The translations under genes and the position numbers were made by a program. From the NCBI GenBank assembly GCA_021401465.1, contig JADDMT010000001.1, forward strand, positions 372,001 through 436,000: a stretch of DNA of 64,000 nt. Reading direction: 5' to 3'. The notes under the pieces were generated by a model that was not told the DNA's origin, did not search any database, and worked only from the letters and a program-made list of their open reading frames with translations. Within the stretch, counting starts at the first letter, position 1. Each line of letters starts with the position of its first letter. The stretch is from Teratosphaeria epicoccoides. Lineage: Eukaryota > Ascomycota > Dothideomycetes > Mycosphaerellales > Teratosphaeriaceae. Positions 32,449 through 43,305 of the stretch are shown piece after piece.

Positions 32449-32906
32449 CGCCGTTTCCAAACATCCATTGGCGGGATCATTATCTGCTCTCCTGCCCAGG
32501 CTTTAAAGAATCATAACAGGTTGGCCGACCGGGCAAGCGGCGCAGGACTCAACCCGGGGGCCGTCCGAGATCGGGGCTCTGGATTCATAGATTTGCCTAC
32601 CTGTCTGCTGTTCCATCCAGGCGTCAAAGCCATGCTCGCATTCTCGAGTCCACCAGGCAGGCCAAGAAGTAGATAGGTATGCGAGAGAAAGCATCGAGCT
32701 GGGAAACGGGTGCGGCACCGAGGCTTCCGCCCCACTATTCATGCGTTGCTTGGCAGGAAAGCATGGGCACATCTTTGATACACCCCACGTAAGCTCATCG
32801 ACAATCTGGTGAATGTGCTACCGTGCTTCTTTTGGCGCCTCGCTGATGCTGTCATCTCGTCGTCGCGCTTGGTCTACATCACATGCCTGATCTCTTCGTA
32901 TTCGCT
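32449..32906. other. Intergenic region
   Basis: About 460 bp; no gene or repeat recognised. Confidence 0.4.
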
Positions 32907-33794
32907 TCACGAGCCAACAACGTTAAGCACACCGCCATCGACCGTGATGATCTGCCCATTGACGTACTCATTCTTCGCGAGGTAAAGCACGGTCATGCCC
33001 ATCTCCTCCTCCTTTCCTCCTCTCTCGAGCGGCACGTGCCCTTTCTCCTGCACCTTCTCTGCTGGCAGCTCGGACTTCTGCTTATGATCGCTCTGCTTGG
33101 CGGTCATCTCCGATGGAAAGTAGCCAGGTGCGATGGAGTTGACGCGGATGCCAGCTTTCTGGAACTCAGCTGACATGAGCTTGGTGAGGTGGATCGTTGC
33201 GCCTTTGGCCGCGTTGTAGGCGAAGTGACCCTGTGCGTGTCGCATTTGGCCGCTCATGGAGGAGGTAGTGATGACGGAGGCGCCAAAGCGATCCATCGGA
33301 CCCTTCGGCTTGAGAGCTGCTTGCAGTAGCGGCAAGAAGGCGACGGTGGTGAAGTACACGGAAGTGGCATCGGTCCGGAAGACATCATCCCAGTCCTCGA
33401 CGCTCTCCTTCTCCCAAAGCTGCTTCTTCAGGTCATGGGCGTCTTCGTGCTCCGGAGGTGCCTTGGGACCAGCGATACCTGCGTTGGCGAAGAGGAGATT
33501 GATGTGCTTTTCCCTCTGCGACAGCTCCTCCACCACTCTCTGCAAGGCTTCCTTCTTGGTGACATCGCAGGGACCTAGAGGAATGATCTGGCCGCCGCCA
33601 CCCGACGGGTCGTGCGACTTGGCGGCGTTCTGCAAAGCTTCGACTCTCCGGCCGGTGATGTAAACCTTGGCACCATTTGCGGCCAACGCTTGGGTGGCCA
33701 TCAAGCCAATGCCAGTTCCTCCGCCGGTGACCACGGCGACATAACCCTTCACTCCGAACAGCTTTTGAGCGTGGAAATGATGTGTCTCGGCCAT
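32907..33794 (-). CDS. Short-chain dehydrogenase/reductase (RhlG/3-oxoacyl-reductase-like)
   Basis: Single exon, 295 residues from the ATG at 33794. A classical SDR: cofactor motif TGGGTGIG (23-30), NAGIAG, Ser in TTSSMSG (about 178) and the catalytic YNAAK (Tyr193, Lys197), with PGYFPSEMT after strand 6. The Arg-Arg just after TGR in ITGRR favours NADP(H). The start fits the usual N terminus of the fungal RhlG-like group (HFHAQKLFGVKGYVAVVTGG). A further ATG at 33866 would add 24 residues of poor quality and is possible. The substrate cannot be told from sequence. Cytosolic: no signal or membrane segment. Confidence 0.87.
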   Translation of the reverse strand: MAETHHFHAQKLFGVKGYVAVVTGGGTGIGLMATQALAANGAKVYITGRRVEALQNAAKSHDPSGGGGQIIPLGPCDVTKKEALQRVVEELSQREKHINLLFANAGIAGPKAPPEHEDAHDLKKQLWEKESVEDWDDVFRTDATSVYFTTVAFLPLLQAALKPKGPMDRFGASVITTSSMSGQMRHAQGHFAYNAAKGATIHLTKLMSAEFQKAGIRVNSIAPGYFPSEMTAKQSDHKQKSELPAEKVQEKGHVPLERGGKEEEMGMTVLYLAKNEYVNGQIITVDGGVLNVVGS

Positions 33795-34738
33795 GCTGCG
33801 CGGTCGGCGGTGTTGATGAGCCGCTTTGTCGACTATTGCGTTTACGGTTGTTGCAGCCGGTCTCATGCTCCCGTCATCGTTGATGTTTTACCTCCTGCCG
33901 TGGCTCATATGCCGGCTACGGCACGATGACGTCGATGGATGAGCTTCTGGTGACGCGAAAGTAGAACTGGCAGGAAGGATGAGTGAGCATCGCAGCGGGA
34001 TGCGGGAGAGAGAGAGAGAGGCTGGCGCACTCGGGAGACTGTGCATGAAGATGATTCATGCACATGTCATGCTGTCAGCGTGGGAGATTTGGTTCCTGCC
34101 TGTTTGAGACCTCTGTGGGAGCACGTGCCTGGCAGTGACGCCGCGGCAAGGACCGACCGGGTTCCATGTGCGGACGCGTGGGGTGCAAGAGGAGAGGCTC
34201 GAGAGGCTTTCTTCTTCTATCGATAGACTGCTGGCTCGCCGAGACGTCGTCTGGAGACTGTGTCGGCCTATTCTGGAAGGCACGCATGGCTTGACGGGGT
34301 CGCGCTTGCCCGGCCCAGAAAACGTGAATGCTGCATGAATAATGCCGCTTGCTCCACATTACGCGGGAGACGCGATGCTAAGCAGGCCATCCATGTTATC
34401 AAGAAGTGCCTGTGCTCTCTGCGACGCGCTGGCTGATGAGATGAGATCGCCTGCCGCATCAGCATCTCTGTTGCCAGCGCTCGCACGCGACCATCTCCGC
34501 ACGTGCGCAGAAACAAAACTCAATCCGCTCGGGCGTTGCTGCAGGCGCTGCCGTGCCCGGTGTTGTGCTTGCCGAGGACGATGAGGAGGCCCGGTGTGTG
34601 AGCTTCTCATTTCGCATTCGCAGACGATGGCACGCCTGATATGAGACTGTCACTGGGAGATCGAGTGTCTCTGCTGCCGCCTGGGCGACCCCGTCCGCCT
34701 CCCACCCTCTGTGCCCGGACAGTCGGCCGTCCTCATCA
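33795..34738. other. Intergenic region, sepH leader
   Basis: About 0.94 kb between divergent genes. A (GA)n run of some 14 nt lies at about 34006-34020. No gene is supported; the right half is probably sepH promoter and 5' leader. Confidence 0.4.
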
Positions 34739-37700
34739 ATGCCTCCGCCGCTCCCATCTTCCCCTCCCGCTTCGGCGCCTGGGCCAGTGCCGAAGCCGGC
34801 GACGAGGACCCCGACGACAACCAGACGGCCTGGATCCACCGCTGCGATCCGGCGGTTATCTGTGCCTTCGGGGTCGTCCGCCCGCAACAGCACGCCACGG
34901 ATGCAACAGAGCACAATTGCGAGTTCGCAGCGCGCAACGAAGGTCAGAGGTTGTTCAGACAAGGAGAACAAGGGCGATGTCAAGCCTGCCAGTAGGTCGA
35001 GCAGGCGGCAGACTTCGTCAAGTGTCTTCACCAGGGAGAAAGTGTCCAGCAAGGATGGAACGGCGCAGAGAAACGCGAAAGAGGTGGATGGCTTGAAGGA
35101 CTATGTGAGTATCACCATAACTCGGTGACGACGTGGATGCTCGAGAGGGCGAAGTTGAAGCTGAGCTCTGGTTGCTGAGACATGGTTGTTTTGAAACACT
35201 TGTGCTCACTTCACTTGCCGCTCTCACCTATCGTCACGTTCCGCGTGGGGTGCGTCAATGAGTTGCCACGAAGGAAGCTGACTCGTCGCAGCAACTCGGT
35301 GACTGCCTGGGCAAAGGAGCTTCTGGTGCCGTCTACCGCGCGCTCAACTGGAGCACCGGCGAGACCGTGGCAATCAAGCAGATTAGCCTGGCTAACCTCC
35401 AGAAGAACGAGCTCAACGTCATCATGCAAGAGATTGACCTGCTGAAGAATCTGGAACACCCGAACATCGTCAAATACCACAACTTTGTCAAGAGCACGGA
35501 CAGTCTGTACATCATATTGGAATACTGCGAGAATGGAAGCCTGCATACTATTTGCAAGAACTTTGGCAAGTTCCCGGAGAATCTGGTCAGCCTGTATACG
35601 GCGCAAGTGTTGCAGGGCTTACTGTTCCTGCACGAGCAGGGTGTCATACATCGCGATATCAAAGGTGCGAACATCCTAACTACAAAGGAAGGACTCGTGA
35701 AGCTGGCAGATTTCGGCGTGGCTACCAAGCAGCAAAATTTGTCCGACGGCAGCGTGGTGGGGACACCATACTGGATGGCCCCTGAGGTCATCGAGTTGTC
35801 GGGTGCATCGACAGCCAGCGATATCTGGAGTCTGGGGTGTACTGTGATCGAGCTCATCGACGGCAAGCCGCCGTATCACAAGCTTGCACCAATGCCAGCG
35901 TTGTTTCGCATTGTCAACGACGACCATCCACCGCTCCCAGAGGGCTGCAGTCCACTGGTGCGCAGCTTCTTGAAAGAGTGCTTCCAAAAGGACCCCAATC
36001 TTCGAGTGTCGGCCAAGAAGCTACTAAATCATCCATGGATCAAGGCCGGAAAGGGTGGACCCAAGCGAAATAAGGACCCAGATGAAGCAATCAAAGAGAT
36101 TCAAAACTGGAATTCATGGCTGCGGTCAAGCCCGAAGGAGCGAGACGGTAATCCGAAGGCCAGCCGCAGGGTATCCAGTAAGCGAACAATATCTCGTGGC
36201 AACACAAAAGTCCCAAAGCCCAAATATGAAACGCCACCATCCAACGCGTCGCGGTCCGGCATGCCGGCTGGACGAAGGAAAAGTCAGGTGGCCAAGCACT
36301 TCGCCTCGCCTGAGGAAGAGGACAAGAGCGATGTCTGGGACGATGACTTCGAGCAAGTCACAGCAGGTATCGGCGCTCTGAGCCTCCCTGAGCATCTCAA
36401 GCCTCACGATGAGCTGAGCCTGTTCACATCTGAAAAGCTAAAGCAGTTCGCTAGTGTCGACAGCATGCCAGAGACGGACGGGAAGGTGGAAGAGTGGGAC
36501 GAGCACTTTGAAGGAGATTTGACAGTGAAGTCGCCCCTCGAGCTAGCTAAAGGTGATGCTATTGAGACTGTCCGCTCGTTCTACCCATCACGGGCGTCTG
36601 ATAACGACTTCAGGCACAAGCCGCCGACTACCTTGACGCCGCGCGACGCATCGTTTGACCAAAGCAGGAGGCCAAGTAGAGACTCACAGCCGCGGACACA
36701 GATTCTGCGACCCGCACAGAAGCCCGCGCCACCTGTGAAACAGCAGCAGCCGCAGCTCGCACCACAGAAGCTGGTAAAGAAGCCAAGCCCTTCGTCGGTG
36801 CCCAACAGGGACCCATACATAGAAGACGAGGAAGAAGACTACTCCGATCTAGTGCCTGAAGACGAGGTAGCATTTCAGCGGAAGCTTGCCGGCTTTTCCC
36901 CAAATCGGCCTTTCGACCCTAAACATCTTCGTAACATGTCAGCGAAGCTCAGCGGAAGCACACGGCGTAGAAATCACACGCCGAAGAGTTTGGTGCATGA
37001 CGCTGCCGCCATGCGTCGAACGAGAAGCTCGCTCGAGATCCAGAAGTATGCCGAGGACGAGGACGATGATTTCGCGGATGTATTGTTCCACAGCGATGAT
37101 GATGCGCCGATGATGAACCTGCACAATGCCAAACAGCGGTCGCCTCAGTCAGCTTCTCTTGGCAGTGAGTCTACAAGCTCAGAGCACGGGACGTTGAAGC
37201 TGAGCGTTTCTATGACGTGGGAGCAAGATGATGATGACGAAGATGACGATCCGTTCGCAGCCCTGGAGGAGGAGCTCGATGCAGTCGACCTGGAGTCGAA
37301 CGTTGCCCGCGACAAGTTCGCACGACTCGTCACTCACGTCGAGGGTCTGGTGTCAGATCTGAAGCTCAGCCAGACCGAAGAAGCACTAGCCAACATTGCT
37401 GAAGAGCTATTTCTGACACTGTCAGAGTCGTTTGACGTGAAAAACGTAATCGTTCTCAGCCATGGCATGCTGCCGATCTTGGAGATTCTGGAGACATGCA
37501 CGAGATCCGCGACCATTCTGAGGCTCTTGAGGATCGTCAATACTGTCATCTACGACAATGTCGAAGTTCAAGAAAACATGTGTTTCGTCGGCGGCATACC
37601 GATCATCTGCAAATTTGCTCAGAAGAAGTACAGCGCCGACATCAGGATTGAAGCCGCCGCGTTTGTGCGGATGATGTATCAGACCAGCACATTGACGCTG

Positions 37701-39497
37701 CAAATGTTTGTTTCTTGTGGCGGTCTCAATGTGCTTGTTGAATTCCTAGAGGAGGATTACGACACCGCAATAGGGCAAGAACTGGTACTGGTTGGTGTCA
37801 ACGGCGTGTGGAGCGTGTTCGAGTTGCAAGGCCCGACGCCGAAGAACGATTTCTGCCGCATTTTTAGCAGAAGCTCCGTTCTCTATCCACTGTCATTGGT
37901 GCTCAACCGCGTCCTCGACAAGGAAAGTCCCGATGACGAGATCATCGAAGGCCGCATCGTCAACATTTTCCTACTTTTCAGCCAAGCCGAGAATCACGTC
38001 AAGGAGACTGTTGCAGACCGTATGGTGCTGAAACGCGTGCTGAAAGACCTACGACGCATGAGTCCGGCTCATCAGGTCACGATGCTGAAGTTCATCAAGA
38101 ATTTAAGCATGCTGGCTACGACCTTGGATGCGCTGCAGAATAGCAATGCCATCGAGGTCCTTACTGACCTGCTCAGCGCCAATATGGATGTGCCGCATTC
38201 TCGAGAGATCAGTAATCAGGTCCTGAACACGATGTTCAATCTCTGCCGTCTGAGCAAAGCGCGTCAAGAAGATGCGGCGCTCTCCGGTCTCATACCGCTG
38301 CTCCAGTGCATCGTGCAGACCGAGCGGCCGCTGAAAGAGTTCGCGCTACCAATTCTGTGCGATATGGCACATTCCGGAAAGGTAGGCCGAAAGGTGCTCT
38401 GGCAGAATAAAGGCTTGGCTTTCTACGTCAGCTTGCTCGCGGACCAGTACTGGGCTGTCACTGCGCTTGATGCGATCTTCGTCTGGCTGCAGGAAGAGAC
38501 CAGCAAGGTGGAAGAGCATCTCCTTGCCACACCAGCGTTCAAAGATGCGATCGTGCAGTGCTTCAACGAGAGTAAGGGAGATACATTCGAGAACTTCTTG
38601 GATCCTCTGGTCAAGATTCTGAGGCTTACACCCGCGGTGGCAGCGAGCTTGGCGCATCGGAGCCTTTTTGAGCGTACCGCTATGAAATTGCATGCGAAGA
38701 AGCCTCTTGTCCGCCTCAATCTGCTGCGCGTCATTCGCAGCATCTGCGACGCTTCTGAAGAACAAGGGACACTGCTGCGCACCTACGGCTTACAAGAGTC
38801 CATCGAAGATCTGGCAGAAAGTGACCCTGCCATATTAGTCAAGGAGATGGCAAAGGATGTTATCAAGAGCAGCCAGCGCGTGACGCAGCCGGCCCCGAGG
38901 CAATACGCAGGTCTTAGGAGGACCTCAAGTAGTTTGTCGACGCCGCCGGTGATAATCCCTTCTGGTGGCAGCAGTATGCCGCCTACACCTGTCAACGGCG
39001 ATCGGCGTGGAAGTTATTTCGAGCTCGGCTTAGATTTAGAGGCACGATCTGCAAGGGCTGGGGTGCCGGCTAGCTCACCATACAGGCCTGTGAGTCGTGG
39101 CAACAGCTCGAGTAGCCTTGCGAGCGCTGTTTCACACCCGCAATGGAGCAGCGGCAGTGCCGCATCAGGACTGCTCCCGGGCTCCAGAAGCTCTAGCAGA
39201 CTCTCAGGGCACTCACGGGCGTCACTTGCCGCCGCCAACTTGCCACGTCAAGGCAGCAGGTTGAGTCTTGCTCCGCCCTCAGCGTCAGGTAGACGGCGGC
39301 TCAGCACTGTTGACCAGAATCTGAACTCTTCGCCGAGTAGTTCTGTAGTTCGCGTGGACATTGGTGATGAAAGAGATTTAACCCCAACCCATGCGCCACC
39401 GAGCGCCGGATCGAGAGGTAGTATGGCGATCGCCAACCCTGCGGCGAGAAGAAGGAAGCAGACAAGCGGCATCACTGAGCTAAATGGGAAGGTTTAG
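34739..39497 (+). CDS. sepH: Septation initiation kinase SepH/Cdc7
   Basis: Two exons, 34739-35104 and 35292-39497, around a 187-nt intron (GTGAGT...CGCAG) that interrupts the kinase start between KDY and QLGDCLGKG; 1523 residues. The Ser/Thr kinase domain (about 121-375) has glycine loop LGKGASGAVY, VAIK Lys151, HRDIKGAN (242-249), DFG (262-264) and APE (285-287), and resembles Aspergillus SepH closely (SLHTICKNFGKFPENLVSLY). Residues about 780-1290 are helical armadillo-like repeats, the spindle-pole or scaffold part in this family. Linkers are acidic and Ser-rich. By homology it acts downstream of the Spg1 GTPase in the septation initiation network and triggers actin-ring assembly. The intron is longer than others in the window. 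The protein is about 175 residues longer than SepH of A. nidulans. Confidence 0.9.
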
Positions 39498-39905
39498 GGA
39501 GACCTTCTGGCCAAGTGGCGGGTCGCTGACGGAACTGCGTTTGGTGGTTTGGATGGAGGGGCGGAGTGAGGAACGTACCTGGGTGTAGAGGATCAGGCTG
39601 TGACGGAAATTTCCTATGTCTCAAGCATATCTGGACGGGCTGGACTCATTCGATTTTGGCGAAGAACGGCATACTCATATACCCATACGGCATAGCAATG
39701 GCGTTTGACTCGTAGGAAAGGGCAAGATAGCTGCAGATGTGTATATTGGGTGGTTTTTGGAGAGACGATCGACAACAGCATCGCTTGGGTACACAGCTTC
39801 TAGACACATACAATCAGTAATTCAGAGGGAAACATACGTCGCTTCTCGGAACAAGCAGACACGCTTGGCTACAACGCTGGATTGATACAAAGGTGCAACT
39901 GGCTT
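39498..39905. other. Convergent intergenic region
   Basis: About 400 bp between two stop codons; nothing recognised. Confidence 0.4.
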
Positions 39906-40190
39906 CTACTCGTCCAATTCGAATTCGAGCGTGTGGTCTTCGCTACATTCGTGACAGACGTAGTTGGTGATGCCTAGACAGGTCACGACTTTGGAGTTGC
40001 ACATGTCGATGGTCCAGATGTCGATCTGCGAACCTGTCAGTCGATGATGAGATTCCCACATCCGCACGTCGATGGGACGAACACTCACCGAGTGAGCAGA
40101 GACGGAGCGGTGGGCGCAGTACTCGATGCTGTCGTCCCAGATCATGTAGTCGTGGCCGCAGTGGTAGAAGGAGAAGGAGTATTTGCACAT
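39906..40190 (-). CDS. Small Cys/His-rich protein
   Basis: Exons 40190-40089 and 40025-39906 with a 63-nt intron (GTGAGT donor, CGCAG acceptor) give 73 residues. If the intron, a multiple of three without stops, is retained the product is 94 residues. Visible pairs are C2, C11-x-H13, C25-x-H27 and, in exon 2, four further cysteines ending VCHECSED. The opening MCKYSFSFYHCGHDY resembles short fungal proteins that begin MC-x(8)-CGH, which look like small zinc-binding domains; this resemblance is from memory. No signal peptide. Function unknown. Confidence 0.55.
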   Translation of the reverse strand: MCKYSFSFYHCGHDYMIWDDSIEYCAHRSVSAHSVSVRPIDVRMWESHHRLTGSQIDIWTIDMCNSKVVTCLGITNYVCHECSEDHTLEFELDE

Positions 40191-41023
40191 GCCGGATCGA
40201 GAAGTTGCTCAAGGTGCTGTTGCGGAGAGGTGTTGCTCAAGTTTGCAGGAGACGCTATGCTGGCTTGCGAGTCAGTCGGAAAAAGACATGCGATGGTGGT
40301 GGAAGAGGTGTTTCGTGGAGAGCGAGAGTCGTACAATGTCTAGAGTGTCGCTGTATTACCAGCTTCAACTTCCGCGTCATGAAGCGTTACGTGGTGTCTG
40401 TCCGTGGCCGAGGAGAGGGTCCCAGGGCTTGCTGTCTTGGAAAAGCTCACGGTCACATCATATCTTCTTCGTCTCGTGTTTACTGCTCTGCTGTGGAAGC
40501 ACAGGATAATCTCGTGTCGTGCAGCGGATAGAGGGCTCGTCGAGGAGCTATATACATGGGCGCGGGAGGCGCGTCTGTCGTGGAATGCGAGGAAATCCAT
40601 GTCTCAGACGCATCGAGGATCGCTGAATCAAGGTCGTGGCTTGAGGGGAGCCATCCATTTGAAACCCGCGCATTTACTCGGTCTCACAACTGCGCTCCGG
40701 GGCCTCCTGGTCATGATGCACTGTTTGGTGGACGTTGTTCTGGGATGGCTTGCCCTCAATCCGGCACATGCAAGATGGCACGTTCGCCCAGCGATGCTTT
40801 TGCGATTCGGCGTCGGCTGATCTGTTCTCGGCGTGGCCCTGCGATTCTTTGCTCCAACCGATTCCAATGCCCAGCGACCAGGCCATGAGCGGCTTCATGT
40901 ATCAAAGATAAGGCAAAAGGTGGACGGGACAAGCTCGGCGTCGATGCCCGAGTTGCACTCGATTCTCGCAGAAAGGCGCTGTTCAAGGTTAATCCATAAG
41001 CTGCCTTTGAGGTTCTGCCAGGC
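40191..41023. other. Intergenic region
   Basis: About 0.83 kb. A 138-codon plus-strand frame at 40404 starts from GTG and has no recognisable domain. Nothing else was seen. Confidence 0.35.
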
Positions 41024-42565
41024 CTATCTGCCTGCCATCTCGCGAACGAGACCGGCGTTGACCCATCCACGAGCGAAATTTCTTCCAGAAAAGAGGAGCA
41101 CAGAGATCCACCACACTCTGCCGAGCCAAGCATCACACCGCATCGCCAGAGGCACACCAGCTTTCTTGCGCCTTGCTTGTACAGCACGTATCACGCATTC
41201 TTCCAAGACTACGGCTAGGCCGTTGGAAACGAAGAAAATGCCTTCGCCTCTGGCCCGCACCCAGTCACCAGCGAGCACACTCCTGACCGAGAATGAGTGC
41301 ACGAAAGCACTGCTGAGGAACCCTCCAATCACTTTTCCCAGATCTGCAGGCTGATCAGGCCGCTTGCCTGTGAGCTTTCGCTCAACCCATTCACCAGGCC
41401 AGACTCCATAAACGAGGAAAAGCCGAGCAAAGAGTCGATGCCAGCCATAGCTCCAGAACTTGCGTACTGATGTGATCTCCCAGATCGGGGTGGTGTACAG
41501 TGGCGGAAAGAAGGCGAAGGGCGAAGGTGCTAGTGATGAGCATACAATGGCGAACATGCTGTGAGCTAAGGAGAAAGCCACCATGAGAAACGCACCGAGC
41601 GCCGCGGTCAACAAGAGCTGCATGCCCAAGCTGAGCCGCGTGTCGAATCTCGAAGGCCCATGGAATGGCGGCGAGTCACCATGTGGTGCCAGGTAATTGT
41701 CGTAAGTATGACGGATTATGAGCAAGCACACGAGCATCACGGGGAGCACATGAACGAAGATACTATGCAGGCGGTTCTGGACCGTTGGCAGCCATGTCTT
41801 CCTCGTGTGGCGAACGTCAGCTGTCGTCCAGGTGAATCCCATGCCTCGCATAGACATCTCCAGCTCCAGCGCCCAGCTTGCTCGGTCCGTGAATGTGTGA
41901 GGCCAGCCATCTTCCGGCGTTTCAAACTGGTAGACTGCTTGCTTAGAAGGACCAGTGATGGTTCTGGAAAACGCATCCTTGGCCGTTTCTGCGGCATTAC
42001 TTGCAGCTGCGGCGCTAGCTGGGAAGTAGCTATCAACTGGCAGCGTCGGTAGCCGATCCCAGTACGAATCTGTCGATGTACTGCTGTTTTGTTCGATGCG
42101 TTCCTTGCTCGTGTTGGCAACCTTGACATCTACATCTGGAGCAGGCCCAGGCGTCTCAACTCTGGGACGATGCTCAAATCGGACACGTCGTGGGAGGTGG
42201 TTGAAGAGTATTGGGCTGATGAAGAAGGCATCGATCACCCGGCATCCTCCATACAAGCCAACAAGCGACAGTTGGTAGTTAAGGCCGATGCTCTGCGGGA
42301 TGTAATACGCAAGTGGCATCCGGAAGAAGAGGACACCAGCCAAGATTGCCAAGCCATTGCGCAAGAATGCGACTCCCCAGGTATTAACGGCTTGAGGAGG
42401 AGGTGGTGGTAAGAACAGCAGTGCGATGTAGTAGATGACCGGAGGCAGGATCAGCGCCTCGATGTGGATGGGTTTCGTTCCAGGTATGGGATGAAGCCCA
42501 GGCCTAGGCTCGTCTGTCGTGATGAAGGCCATGGCAGTCTCGAATAATGTAGAAATTGTGTCCAT
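41024..42565 (-). CDS. Wax-synthase-like membrane O-acyltransferase
   Basis: Single exon, 513 residues from the ATG at 42565 (a GTG codon precedes it in frame). At least seven hydrophobic stretches: about 35-55, 65-85, 95-115, 270-290, 318-345, 385-400 and 425-450. The C-terminal part has the fungal wax-synthase domain pattern: FWSYGWHRLFARLFL, then the conserved segment GGFLSSAFVHSF with the catalytic-type His, and RCDAWLGRVWWISVLLFSGR. The hydrophilic loop at about 130-250 is poorly conserved and Ser/Ala-rich. By family it would acylate an alcohol or secondary-metabolite hydroxyl at the ER; similar proteins occur in terpenoid clusters, but no such cluster is visible here. Confidence 0.75.
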   Translation of the reverse strand: MDTISTLFETAMAFITTDEPRPGLHPIPGTKPIHIEALILPPVIYYIALLFLPPPPPQAVNTWGVAFLRNGLAILAGVLFFRMPLAYYIPQSIGLNYQLSLVGLYGGCRVIDAFFISPILFNHLPRRVRFEHRPRVETPGPAPDVDVKVANTSKERIEQNSSTSTDSYWDRLPTLPVDSYFPASAAAASNAAETAKDAFSRTITGPSKQAVYQFETPEDGWPHTFTDRASWALELEMSMRGMGFTWTTADVRHTRKTWLPTVQNRLHSIFVHVLPVMLVCLLIIRHTYDNYLAPHGDSPPFHGPSRFDTRLSLGMQLLLTAALGAFLMVAFSLAHSMFAIVCSSLAPSPFAFFPPLYTTPIWEITSVRKFWSYGWHRLFARLFLVYGVWPGEWVERKLTGKRPDQPADLGKVIGGFLSSAFVHSFSVRSVLAGDWVRARGEGIFFVSNGLAVVLEECVIRAVQARRKKAGVPLAMRCDAWLGRVWWISVLLFSGRNFARGWVNAGLVREMAGR

Positions 42566-43305
42566 CACTGATCTGGTGCTTTTTCGTCTATTGCGACATG
42601 GATGTATTGCGACATGAAGTTCATTGCGACCTTTCTACGATCACAGGGATGCCATCTCGGCGGACAGGATCGGATGGAGAGCCTGCCATGGTCTATGATG
42701 TGGACTCGTGGTACTGCTTTTGCCGCTAGATTCTGGCACCGCTGACGATCTCGCATCAGAGGAGACAAAGGTGATGACGCCAGCGGAAGCCTGTTTGATC
42801 GCATTCATGTCGGAGATGACATCTTCGTACCTACAATCTCAAAGCTGATCGACATTCTTGTTCACGTTGTTCGTGTTCATGCTGTTCTTCCTTCTGTCTC
42901 ATCGCTCTTGGACCCCATGGGACTGGAGCTCCAAGATCGACCGAGGCAGCAACGGCAACGGAAATGCGTGTGTCAACATGCGAGGTGTTGTCCGTGATGA
43001 ATATGGCGACGAGTAGAAGACACCAACGGCAGGAACCGCCATGGGGTGGCATCTTCAGCACCACCCAATGGCATCATCACGCGCTTATCTTGCTATCTGC
43101 TGAACCCGTGTAGATAGGCAAAGGCCGCAGAGATAATCATCCGCTCGCCATCAGCACAACGTGGGTAGCGTGGGTGCCTTGGTAGAGTATTGCAGTTGCG
43201 GCAAACCGAGACTTGACTTTGTCATCTTGCCCGGCGACGATGGGCTTTCTCATCCCGGCGCGGACGCCTCGTGGTCGCCCGTTCGCACTGTCAGCGGGCT
43301 AGACG
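42566..43305. promoter_or_regulatory. Divergent promoter region
   Basis: About 740 bp between divergently transcribed genes; no gene is supported inside, and no specific operator was recognised. Confidence 0.4.

Noticed and set aside
34459..35052. 197-codon minus-strand frame
   Set aside because: It is the antisense shadow of the first sepH exon and its leader.
40404..40820. 138-codon plus-strand frame with hydrophobic patches
   Set aside because: GTG start, no domain, and poor coding character.
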